Shown one piece after another: positions 1 to 6,121 of a DNA stretch of 6,121 nt (within the stretch, counting starts at the first letter, position 1; each line of letters starts with the position of its first letter). The notes under the pieces were generated by a model. That model saw only the letters and a list, made by a program, of their open reading frames with translations. It was not told the origin of the DNA and searched no databases. This DNA comes from an uncultured Collinsella sp. (GTDB lineage Bacteria > Actinomycetota > Coriobacteriia > Coriobacteriales > Coriobacteriaceae), in the NCBI GenBank assembly GCA_902468045.1, contig CABQXG010000093.1, forward strand, positions 1 through 6,121, in the 5' to 3' direction. The translations under genes were made by a program, and so were the position numbers.

Positions 1-436
1 GGTAGTTGGACGGATAGAGCATCTCGTCGGCGGTGAAGAAGCCCGTTTCCTCAATAACGCGCAGGTGCATATGGCGGATGGCCTTGACGCCCTCGAGCAG
101 GTCGTCGGGAGCCTCGGGGTTGGGGTTGTGCAGCAGTCCTTTGTAGCCGGTGCCCTTGGTACGCGGCTTATTGGTGTAGACGCGCGGAATGATGATGAGC
201 TTGTCCTTGACCTCCTCGGCGGTCTTGGCCAGTCGGTTCATGTACTCAAGCACCGAATCCTAGCGGTCGGCAGAGCACGGGCCGATGATGAGCACCTTAC
301 GTGCGTCCTCGCCGGTAAAGACTTTGGCGACCTCGGCGTCAAATGCCTGCTTTTTGGCGGTAAGCTCGGCAGAAAGCGGCATTTCCTCGCGGATCTCCAT
401 GGGGATCGGCAGCCTGCGTTTGAAATCCATGGCCAT
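1..436 (-). pseudogene. aroF: DAHP synthase (type I, AroF/G/H class), 5' part, interrupted by in-frame TAG
   Basis: 3-Deoxy-7-phosphoheptulonate synthase condenses phosphoenolpyruvate with erythrose 4-phosphate, the first step of aromatic amino acid biosynthesis in the cytosol. The N-terminus MAMDFKRRLP leads to LIIGPCSADR, whose Cys corresponds to the metal-ligand Cys61 of E. coli AroG. A TAG at 262-260 follows at once. The same frame then reads DSVLEYMNRLAKTAEEV, IIIPRVYTNKPRT (PEP-binding Arg/Lys motif), GYKGLLHNPNP and TADEMLYPSNY to the window edge with no other stop. Homologues usually have Glu at the stop position (general recollection), so GAG to TAG is the simplest explanation. Start ATG 436 is chosen because AGGAGG (448-443) lies 6 nt upstream; the TTG at 451 would precede this site. 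The 58-residue product would lack nearly all of the barrel. Either a real nonsense mutation or a base error; family identity is secure. Confidence 0.8.
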
Positions 437-442
437 GCGGGG

Positions 443-448
443 CCTCCT
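443..448 (-). promoter_or_regulatory. Ribosome binding site deciding the DAHP synthase start
   Basis: The minus strand reads AGGAGG from 448 to 443, followed by a 6-nt spacer and ATG at 436-434. This near-perfect Shine-Dalgarno favours 436 over the upstream in-frame TTG at 451 and the second ATG at 430. Confidence 0.75.
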
Positions 449-488
449 CAATCAAGTAAGTCAAAGTGTGAATTGTCGAATGCACGGC

Positions 489-517
489 ATTATCCGCTGT
501 CGCACGCTAAAGTGCAA
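489..517 (-). promoter_or_regulatory. Probable sigma-70-type promoter of the DAHP synthase gene
   Basis: On the minus strand, TTGCAC (517-512) and GATAAT (494-489) are separated by exactly 17 nt. The -10 matches the consensus at five of six positions and the -35 at its leading TTG. Transcription would begin near position 482, giving a leader of about 45 nt before the ATG at 436. That is too short for a classical leader-peptide attenuator, and I see no tandem aromatic codons in it. Inferred from sequence only. Confidence 0.6.
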
Positions 518-532
518 GCCCTCGCCGCCCCG

Positions 533-571
533 AAACCTGCCAAAAAGGGACAGGTTTATTTTGGCAGGTTT
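533..571. repeat. Perfect 13-bp inverted repeat with a third half-copy; possible terminator or interspersed palindrome
   Basis: AAACCTGCCAAAA (533-545) is perfectly complementary to TTTTGGCAGGTTT (559-571), with a 13-nt loop. Inside the loop lies CAGGTTT (551-557), a second copy of the right-arm end (565-571), so the left arm AAACCTG can pair with either copy. The element lies just past the stop of the PTS regulator (626), which is transcribed towards it, so a terminator role is possible. However, only three T residues follow the stem on that strand, so it is not a textbook terminator. The shape (AACCTGYC...GGCAGGTT) also suits an interspersed REP-like element. Of the rest of the 437-625 gap, 449-520 holds the DAHP synthase leader and promoter, and I see nothing recognisable in 572-625. 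Confidence 0.6.
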
Positions 572-625
572 TATCTGGGTAAACGTTGGCGCTCGCCGGG
601 AGGGAGTGGTGCCACGGGGCATCGT

Positions 626-2614
626 CTACGACATGCCGCGGCAGAAAGTATCAACGAATTCATCGTAGGCGTCTGTCTGAAGGAGCCGCATGGTGTTCTC
701 GACGTTACTAAAGACCTCGATGATAAGGTCGAGCACGTCTCGGAAAAGCCCCATATCGTCCTGTGTGATGCCGATCATGAGAGCAAAGCGAATGTCGTGC
801 CGTCCCCAGGGGATGGGCGTGTCGCAATGCGCGACGGCGATAAACGAACGTTTCGGGTAGACCGAAATCGCGTGTGGCACGGCAAGGCAATCGGTGAATG
901 CCGTGGAGGAAACTCCTTCGCGAAGGTGGACGTCGGCAACATAGTCGGCATCGACATAGCCGGCGGCGATTGCGGCAGCACCGAGCTCGTCGATGCAGGC
1001 TGCGGCGTTCGTCGCGTTGACGCTGCGACAATAGAGCTCCGGCTTAATCAGATGACGCAGCAGCGTGCGCGCATAGTTGTGGCGATGCTTTTCTTGGATG
1101 CGTGCCAGCCGATCGCGCACCTTGCGCAGGTTCTGCTTGGTGAGAATGGGTCCGATCAGAATCTTCTCACATCCGGCGGGGACGGTCACATCGATGGTGG
1201 TGATGACGGCGTCACATCCGGGCGGATCGGAGAGATAACGGTCGCAGCTCATGATCGAGATAATCTGCGCTTCGTCTTTGAGTGCAATCTCTAGGTCGTC
1301 GACGAGTTTATGCGCGAAGTCATGGTAGTCCTCGACGATTACTGTGCAGGTGAGAAGGTTGTTGGGCGCCGCGACGCGCTCGAAATACGCGCCAATGTGA
1401 AACGCAATGAACGCGATTTCATTTTCGCTGATTTCGACATTCATGACGGTCGAGAACCGGTGCGTTAAGTAGACGGCCATGTCGTAAACGGGCGCGTATT
1501 CGCTCTTGATCTGTGAGGCGAGCGGGTTGGGATAGCTTACGTGGTAGACGGCGCGTTGGTAGGCGTTGAACATGTGAAGCACGAGTTGCAGTCGCATGGG
1601 TTCGTCGATGAAGTGTGGAATGTTATAGCGGGCACCCGTTTCGTCGAGAATCTCGAGCACGGTATCCACGAATGCTGGATCGATGATACTTGCCAGCTTT
1701 TCGAAATCGAGCTCGCGGTATTCGACGCGTTCGATCGAAAGCGCCAACAGCAAGAGGATTTGCTGGAAGTCAGCGCGGGGAATCTCGCAACCGAACTCCT
1801 GCTCGAAATAGGACGCAATATGCTCCGCACAGCGAACGATTTGGTCGCGTTGGGAGAGCTGCGCTACGAGGCCGTCACCGTCGATGGGGCCATCGACTTC
1901 GCTGAGCTCGTTGTTCGAGGTGAGGCGGATGATGATTACCATGAGATGGACGAGCAGGTTGGAGAGCGCGTAGTCGTTGATGAAGAGTTCTGATCGCTGG
2001 CAGATTTCGACGAGGCTCGCAAGGATCTGCTGGACGTCGAAATTGGGGAACATGCTCTCGAGCGTGCGTGTCGATGAGAAATATCCGTAAGAGTTATGGG
2101 TGGCGATGTGCCCAAGTAGTTTGCGCTTGTTGCGCTCGAGGCCAGTGAGGCTCACCTTGAAATCGTGTGTCTCGACGAATAGATTGAACCGGCCGGCGAG
2201 TTCGCGAACCTCGGGCATGACGGCGCTCGCAAGCGTGCTTTCGGATATGCAGAGCCCGGCGGCAAGATCGAAGACCGAGAGCGGTTCCCGAGCGTTGACC
2301 AGGTGCGATGCCACATAGTTGCAGCGGGCATCAATGCCGATGCCGCCCGTGGGCTCCCCGCCCCGCTCTGGCGCGGACTTAATGCTGGGGCACGCCGGTG
2401 AGGAAAGGACCTCGTCAGCATGTGCTAGGCGGTAGCCTTCCTTAGACGATTCGATGATTGTGTCGCCCTGACCGTTGATCTCGGTCACATAGTTGCGGAT
2501 GGAACGCTCGCTTGCGCCCAGCATGGTGGCGAGCATGGAGGCGGAGACCCATGAAGTAGCATGCTCCAGAATATCGACCATGCGGTTGATTCGGTTTTGC
2601 TTTGCGCTTGCCAC
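626..2614 (-). CDS. LicR/MtlR-type PTS-controlled transcriptional activator (BglG-family: HTH-PRD-PRD-EIIB-EIIA)
   Basis: Multidomain activator that senses sugar supply through PTS phosphorylation. Using the GTG at 2614 (662 aa, typical for the family at about 640-690), residues 8-60 form an HTH with recognition helix ASERSIRNYVTEIN. Residues 95-170 are a second winged helix (ISESTLASAV, VSLTGLERNKRKLL). PRD1 (about 195-297) has His223 in LLVHLMVIIIRL. PRD2 (about 305-413) has His347 and His406 (EIAFIAFHIGAYFER). An EIIB-like domain spans about 420-505, and a C-terminal EIIA_2 domain (about 525-662) carries His581 in LAVPHA. The expected PRD1 second His appears to be Leu289, and the EIIB active-site Cys appears to be missing. 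There is no N-terminal CAT RNA-binding domain, so DNA-binding activation is more likely than antitermination. It is divergent from the PTS operon, its probable target. An upstream in-frame GTG at 2665 is possible but poorly supported. Confidence 0.9.
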   Translation of the reverse strand: MASAKQNRINRMVDILEHATSWVSASMLATMLGASERSIRNYVTEINGQGDTIIESSKEGYRLAHADEVLSSPACPSIKSAPERGGEPTGGIGIDARCNYVASHLVNAREPLSVFDLAAGLCISESTLASAVMPEVRELAGRFNLFVETHDFKVSLTGLERNKRKLLGHIATHNSYGYFSSTRTLESMFPNFDVQQILASLVEICQRSELFINDYALSNLLVHLMVIIIRLTSNNELSEVDGPIDGDGLVAQLSQRDQIVRCAEHIASYFEQEFGCEIPRADFQQILLLLALSIERVEYRELDFEKLASIIDPAFVDTVLEILDETGARYNIPHFIDEPMRLQLVLHMFNAYQRAVYHVSYPNPLASQIKSEYAPVYDMAVYLTHRFSTVMNVEISENEIAFIAFHIGAYFERVAAPNNLLTCTVIVEDYHDFAHKLVDDLEIALKDEAQIISIMSCDRYLSDPPGCDAVITTIDVTVPAGCEKILIGPILTKQNLRKVRDRLARIQEKHRHNYARTLLRHLIKPELYCRSVNATNAAACIDELGAAAIAAGYVDADYVADVHLREGVSSTAFTDCLAVPHAISVYPKRSFIAVAHCDTPIPWGRHDIRFALMIGITQDDMGLFRDVLDLIIEVFSNVENTMRLLQTDAYDEFVDTFCRGMS

Positions 2615-2620
2615 GGCCGA

Positions 2621-2626
2621 CTCCCC
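2621..2626 (-). promoter_or_regulatory. Ribosome binding site deciding the regulator start
   Basis: The minus strand reads GGGGAG (2626-2621), then 6 nt, then GTG at 2614-2612. This supports a start at 2614. The in-frame GTG at 2665 lies between two GC-rich hairpins and has no good Shine-Dalgarno. Confidence 0.65.
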
Positions 2627-2640
2627 ACGAGATAGAAGCG

Positions 2641-2683
2641 TGCGCCCGCCGAGGGCGCATCCCACGGGGCATGAAGCGCCCCG
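2641..2683 (-). other. Two tandem GC-rich hairpins in the regulator mRNA leader
   Basis: On the regulator transcript, CGGGGC/GCCCCG (2683-2678 with 2670-2665, 7-nt loop) is followed by TGCGCCC/GGGCGCA (2659-2653 with 2647-2641, 5-nt loop). Both stems are perfect. The second ends 14 nt before the Shine-Dalgarno, and neither is followed by a U-run. They are therefore more likely leader structures affecting translation or mRNA stability than terminators. I could not find a convincing promoter for the regulator upstream of them. Confidence 0.5.
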
Positions 2684-2738
2684 ATGTTGTCATCATGCGC
2701 CATGGTATCGCAGAGGGTCGTGGGCGAAAAAGTCCCAA

Positions 2739-2813
2739 TTTGCCGCATGAACGGAAAGACTGTGGCATTGCCGTCTCGGCGGAAAACCTGACGCTTTGCC
2801 GCTATGCGGCAAA
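2739..2813. promoter_or_regulatory. Array of three operator-like elements at 28-bp period, candidate binding sites for the divergent activator
   Basis: Elements begin at 2739, 2767 and 2795, exactly 28 bp apart. Each has a left half TTGCCG (2740-2745, 2768-2773, 2796-2801) and a right half CGGAAA, CGGAAAA or CGGCAAA beginning at 2752, 2780 and 2807. The third is a perfect 8-bp palindrome, TTTGCCGC-TAT-GCGGCAAA; the first two are degenerate versions. Copies 1 and 2 agree at 18 of 28 positions. A weak extra half-site, CGAAAAA (2725-2731), lies to the left. The array sits between the regulator and the PTS operon, upstream of the predicted operon promoter, as expected for a LicR/MtlR-type activator. 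Which protein binds is inferred. Confidence 0.6.
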
Positions 2814-2822
2814 AAGAGGGTT

Positions 2823-2851
2823 CGCGGTAGGGTAGGGCCAGGCCGTATAGT
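2823..2851 (+). promoter_or_regulatory. Candidate promoter of the PTS operon (weak -35)
   Basis: TATAGT (2846-2851) matches the -10 consensus at five of six positions. At a 17-nt spacing the -35 position is CGCGGT (2823-2828), a very poor match. A good -10 with a poor -35 about 10 bp beyond a binding-site array is the usual arrangement for an activator-dependent promoter. Transcription would start near 2858, giving a leader of about 103 nt. Confidence 0.45.
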
Positions 2852-2865
2852 GCAGTCACGATCAA

Positions 2866-2892
2866 GGGGAGCCGGGTCGACACGGTCTCCCC
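2866..2892 (+). other. Hairpin in the 5' leader of the PTS operon
   Basis: GGGGAG (2866-2871) pairs with CTCCCC (2887-2892), and inside it CCG can pair with CGG. No U-run follows, so it is not a terminator. The rest of the leader to the ATG at 2961 shows only weak GC-rich pairing (CGGC/GCCG near 2915-2930). I recognise no riboswitch or RAT-type antiterminator site. Confidence 0.4.
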
Positions 2893-2960
2893 AAGCGCAC
2901 GAGGACCGAGACGGCAACCGAGCCGCCGCGGACTCGTTCATTGGGAAAGGAGTACCTCTC

Positions 2961-3290
2961 ATGGCAGACGAGAACGGATGGGTCCGAATTCTACTCGCTT
3001 GCGGTATCGGCGCTTCGACGGGTTTCATGGCCGCCGGCATGCGCAAGGTGGCAAAGTCCAAGGGACTCAACTGCACCATTAAGGCAGTCAGCAAGTCCGA
3101 GATTATGGATTACGCCGACAAGATTGACGTCCTTCTGCTTGGTCCGCACTTCGCCTCCGAGGTGCCCGAGATCCAGGCGCAGGTGGCGTCTCATGGCGTG
3201 AAGGTCATGGCCATCGACCCGGATTACTATGCGGCACTCGACGGCGAGAGCATCCTCGAGGATGCTTACGATCTGCTTGACGAAGACTAG
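2961..3290 (+). CDS. PTS lactose/cellobiose-family EIIB component
   Basis: Cytoplasmic phosphocarrier of 109 aa (family usually about 100-110) that takes phosphate from EIIA and passes it to the sugar carried by EIIC. ILLACGIGASTGFMA near the N-terminus is the EIIB phosphate loop with Cys14 as the phosphorylation site. VLLLGPHFASEVPEIQAQV (residues about 55-73) is the family's second signature, matching LLGPQIAYMLPEIQ of E. coli ChbB. Start ATG 2961 is preceded by GGAAAGGAG with 8-nt spacing; the open frame extends upstream, but that part lies in the leader and has no homology. It is the first gene of the operon, 11 nt ahead of the IIC gene. It corresponds to LicB/ChbB/CelA; the exact sugar cannot be read from IIB. 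Confidence 0.93.
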   Translation: MADENGWVRILLACGIGASTGFMAAGMRKVAKSKGLNCTIKAVSKSEIMDYADKIDVLLLGPHFASEVPEIQAQVASHGVKVMAIDPDYYAALDGESILEDAYDLLDED

Positions 3291-3301
3291 GAGGGGACAA
3301 C

Positions 3302-4615
3302 ATGCTGCAAAAGTTCATGGAAGCGGTCCAGGCGTGGATCACCGAGCATGTCGTCCCCGTGATGAACAAGCTTACCTCAACTTATTGGTTCGGCGTCATC
3401 TCAGACGCGGTCCTCTACATCGTTCCCTTCTCTATGGTTTCGGCAATCCCGAGCCTTTGGAACATCATCCGTCGTTTTGTCCCGACGCTCCCCGATCTGT
3501 CGCCGCTCACGACGTTCAGCTTCGGTCTCGTTGGCCTGTTCATGGCGTTTATCATTCCGCACAACGTCGCGGTTAAGGAAGATCGCAAGGACCGCAGCAT
3601 GATTGCCGGTTTCACCGGTATAGGCGCCTTCATGCTGTGTATGAATCCTACGATCACTGAAGACGGTTACGTTTTTCAGATGGCCAAGTTCGGCGCCGGC
3701 GGTATGTTCACCGCCATGGTTGTGGGCTTTGTCGTGGGCTTTATCTACAAGCGCATGGCTCGCATGACGTTCTTCTCGGAGGACAGCATGGTCCCCGACT
3801 TTGTCAAGAACTGGTTCGATAACATCATCGCCGTCTTGCTGTCGCTCTTCGTTGCGTGGCTTTTCACCAACATGCTTCAGGTTGACGTCTTTGGCGCCGT
3901 TGCGATCATTCTGTCGCCCGTCACCGGCTTTGCCCAGACGCTCCCTGGCACTATTGCGATTCCGCTCGTCATGGACACCTTCTATTTCTTCGGCATCTCC
4001 GGCTGGGTCTTCTCGCCCATCCAGCAGTCCATCCAAAAGTCCGCCCTTGCCGAGAATATGGCTGCATATGCCGCCGGCCTTACCCCGACGAACATCAACG
4101 CCTACGGTATTACTCGCTACATCATGATCGGCGGCGAGGGCGCCACGCTCCCGCTGGCTTTCTACATGCTTTTCGCCAAGTCTAAGAAGAACAAAACGCT
4201 CGGTCGCGCCACGATCGTCCCGTCTCTGTTCAACATCAACGAGCCGCTCGTGTTCTCTACGATTGTTGCCAACCCCTTCATGTTCATCCCTATGGTACTT
4301 CAAGCCATCATCCTGCCGGCCAACGCCTATCTGTGGATGAGCATGGGCTGGGCGAGCCTCCACGTTGAGAATTTCGACATGAACTTCCTGCCCAATGCTG
4401 TCTCGGCGTTCTTTATGTCCGGTGGCGACATTCGCAACGTTGCCCTGGTTTGCGTGAACTTGCTGATCGCCGCGATTCTCTGGTTCCCGTTCTTCAAGGC
4501 GGCCGACAACTATCAATGCAAGGTCGAGGAAGAGAAAGCAGCTGAAAAGGCAGCCAAGAAGGCGGCGAAGAAGGCCGCCAAAGAGGCTGCTGCCGCAGCC
4601 GCCGTCGCCGAGTAG
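3302..4615 (+). CDS. PTS lactose/cellobiose-family EIIC permease with Lys/Ala-rich tail
   Basis: Integral membrane transporter, 437 aa (family about 420-460), that binds and translocates a beta-glucoside or disaccharide for phosphorylation by EIIB. After an amphipathic N-terminal helix (1-25) come hydrophobic segments near 28-48, 68-90, 98-118, 132-150, 172-200 and 202-222. The conserved re-entrant part follows: FFGISG (229-234), GGEGATLP (277-284) and the signature NINEP (311-315), with the substrate-contacting Glu314. A last membrane segment lies near 380-398. Ser233 stands where relatives such as E. coli ChbC and LacE have His (FFGIHG), a residue near the sugar in the Bacillus cereus ChbC structure, so substrate preference may differ. 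The C-terminus (about 407-437) is a charged Lys/Glu/Ala stretch predicted to be cytoplasmic. The ATG follows AGGAGGGG with a 5-nt spacer. Confidence 0.93.
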   Translation: MLQKFMEAVQAWITEHVVPVMNKLTSTYWFGVISDAVLYIVPFSMVSAIPSLWNIIRRFVPTLPDLSPLTTFSFGLVGLFMAFIIPHNVAVKEDRKDRSMIAGFTGIGAFMLCMNPTITEDGYVFQMAKFGAGGMFTAMVVGFVVGFIYKRMARMTFFSEDSMVPDFVKNWFDNIIAVLLSLFVAWLFTNMLQVDVFGAVAIILSPVTGFAQTLPGTIAIPLVMDTFYFFGISGWVFSPIQQSIQKSALAENMAAYAAGLTPTNINAYGITRYIMIGGEGATLPLAFYMLFAKSKKNKTLGRATIVPSLFNINEPLVFSTIVANPFMFIPMVLQAIILPANAYLWMSMGWASLHVENFDMNFLPNAVSAFFMSGGDIRNVALVCVNLLIAAILWFPFFKAADNYQCKVEEEKAAEKAAKKAAKKAAKEAAAAAAVAE

Positions 4616-4622
4616 GCGAGAC

Positions 4623-4686
4623 ACCGGGGCCCATTGCCCTGGATTACGAAATCATTCGATGCCCCGGTTGTGGAAACGACCGGGGC
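4623..4686 (+). other. Mutually exclusive hairpins between IIC and IIA genes
   Basis: ACCGGGGC occurs twice (4623-4630 and 4679-4686) with its exact complement GCCCCGGT between (4661-4668). The middle segment can pair with the second copy to give an 11-bp stem (4661-4671 with 4676-4686, one G-U pair) closed by a GGAA tetraloop. It can instead pair with the first copy over a 30-nt loop. The first copy can also fold locally with GCCCTGG (4636-4642). The strong hairpin ends 4 nt before the IIA Shine-Dalgarno (4691-4699). It has no U-run, so a processing, stability or translation role is more likely than termination. It fills most of the 90-nt gap between the two genes. Confidence 0.6.
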
Positions 4687-4690
4687 CACA

Positions 4691-4699
4691 GGAAAGGAG
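4691..4699 (+). promoter_or_regulatory. Ribosome binding site deciding the IIA start
   Basis: GGAAAGGAG (4691-4699) precedes ATG 4706 by 6 nt. This sets the start there rather than at the in-frame ATG 4634, which falls inside the hairpin region and has no Shine-Dalgarno. Confidence 0.8.
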
Positions 4700-4705
4700 A
4701 CCACG

Positions 4706-5035
4706 ATGGCCGAGGAAGAGCCCATTAACATTCCTGCCGTTGCGATGAGCGTCATCATCAACGCCGGCGATGGCCGTGCCTGTATCGATAAGGCGATGGA
4801 CGCCCTGGCAGAGTTCGATTTCGACGCGGCAGAGGCCCATCTGGCAGAGGCCGACGAGAAGATCCTCGAGGCCCATAAGTCCCAGACCGAGATGATCCAG
4901 CGTCAGGCCGGTGGCGAGGAGGTCGAGTACTCGTTGCTCTTTGTCCACGCCCAAGACACACTCATGACCATCAGTGCCGAGTTGCACATGGCCAAGAAGA
5001 TGATGCCCGTCGTGCGTGCACTCGCCGCGAAGTAG
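4706..5035 (+). CDS. PTS lactose/cellobiose-family EIIA component
   Basis: Cytoplasmic phosphocarrier of 109 aa (family about 100-115) that accepts phosphate from HPr and passes it to EIIB. It is the all-helical trimeric type: residues 12-35 form the first helix (AMSVIINAGDGRACIDKAM), 38-64 the second (AHLAEADEKILEAHKSQTEMI), and 73-105 the third. The third contains FVHAQDTLMT with the phosphorylated His81 and the conserved Asp84 that binds the trimer-centre metal in LacA-type proteins. E. coli ChbA has the same LVHAQDHLMT motif. The B-C-A gene order equals that of licBCA and chbBCA. An unusual structured gap separates it from IIC, which may set IIA levels apart from IIB and IIC. Confidence 0.93.
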   Translation: MAEEEPINIPAVAMSVIINAGDGRACIDKAMDALAEFDFDAAEAHLAEADEKILEAHKSQTEMIQRQAGGEEVEYSLLFVHAQDTLMTISAELHMAKKMMPVVRALAAK

Positions 5036-5108
5036 CGTCGTGGAACCCGTGCACGTTTCTAAATCCAAAACGACCCGTTACCTATTGATTCCGATCATTG
5101 AGAGATGA

Positions 5109-6121
<1,013 letters not shown>

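Noticed and set aside
65..1294. Long plus-strand open frame (409 codons)
   Set aside because: It lies antisense to both the DAHP synthase and the regulator, crosses the intergenic palindrome, and has no recognisable protein motif; it is a by-product of GC-rich codon use.
2615..2665. Upstream GTG (2665) as the regulator start, adding 17 residues
   Set aside because: The extra residues are encoded by a hairpin-forming stretch, and the downstream GTG at 2614 has a well-spaced GGGGAG.
2852..2960. BglG-type antiterminator (RAT) and terminator in the PTS leader
   Set aside because: There is no hairpin followed by a U-run, and the regulator has DNA-binding HTH domains rather than an RNA-binding CAT domain.
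3401..4624. Long minus-strand open frame (407 codons) opposite IIC
   Set aside because: Its translation is highly charged and Arg/Glu/His rich, as expected from the complement of a membrane protein gene; no motif or ribosome site was seen.
4634..4705. Upstream ATG (4634) as the IIA start, adding 24 residues
   Set aside because: It has no Shine-Dalgarno, the extension overlaps the hairpins, and the family N-terminus matches a start at 4706.

Overview
The window looks like chromosomal DNA of a GC-rich, host-associated actinobacterium. The best guess is Coriobacteriia, Collinsella-like. This rests on the high-GC third codon positions, strong AGGAGG-type ribosome sites, a cellobiose/lichenan-type PTS with a Lys/Ala-rich tail, and general resemblance to gut Coriobacteriia; it is an inference, not a measured assignment.

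Left part (1-625). On the minus strand lies the 5' portion of a type I DAHP synthase gene (first step of the shikimate pathway), running off the left edge. It has a good promoter and Shine-Dalgarno, but an in-frame TAG follows the GPCSADR motif. Beyond the stop the same frame continues as normal DAHP synthase to the window edge, so this is a nonsense mutation or a base-call error. Between it and the next gene sits a perfect 13-bp inverted repeat with an extra copy of part of one arm.

Middle (626-2960). A minus-strand gene encodes a LicR/MtlR-type multidomain activator: HTH, second winged helix, two PRD domains, an EIIB-like domain and an EIIA domain. It is divergent from the PTS operon. The 346-bp intergenic region holds, from left to right, two GC-rich hairpins in the regulator leader, three operator-like elements repeated at an exact 28-bp period, a weak activator-dependent-looking promoter for the PTS operon, and an about 100-nt operon leader with a hairpin.

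Right part (2961-6121). A plus-strand operon encodes the lactose/cellobiose-family PTS components in the order IIB, IIC, IIA, followed by a GH1 6-phospho-beta-glucosidase cut by the right edge. The design matches licR-licBCAH of Bacillus subtilis, except that the regulator is divergent and the hydrolase is GH1 rather than GH4. Expected flow: phosphate passes through IIA (His81) and IIB (Cys14), IIC imports and phosphorylates a beta-glucoside or disaccharide, and the GH1 enzyme splits the phosphorylated product in the cytoplasm. The regulator senses PTS phosphorylation and switches the operon on.

The points that most deserve attention are the amber codon in the DAHP synthase, the 28-bp operator array, a set of mutually exclusive hairpins between the IIC and IIA genes, and a His-to-Ser change in the IIC FFGIHG motif near the substrate. 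I see no entirely new system; the novelty is in regulation and in substrate-site residues of a recognisable PTS operon.
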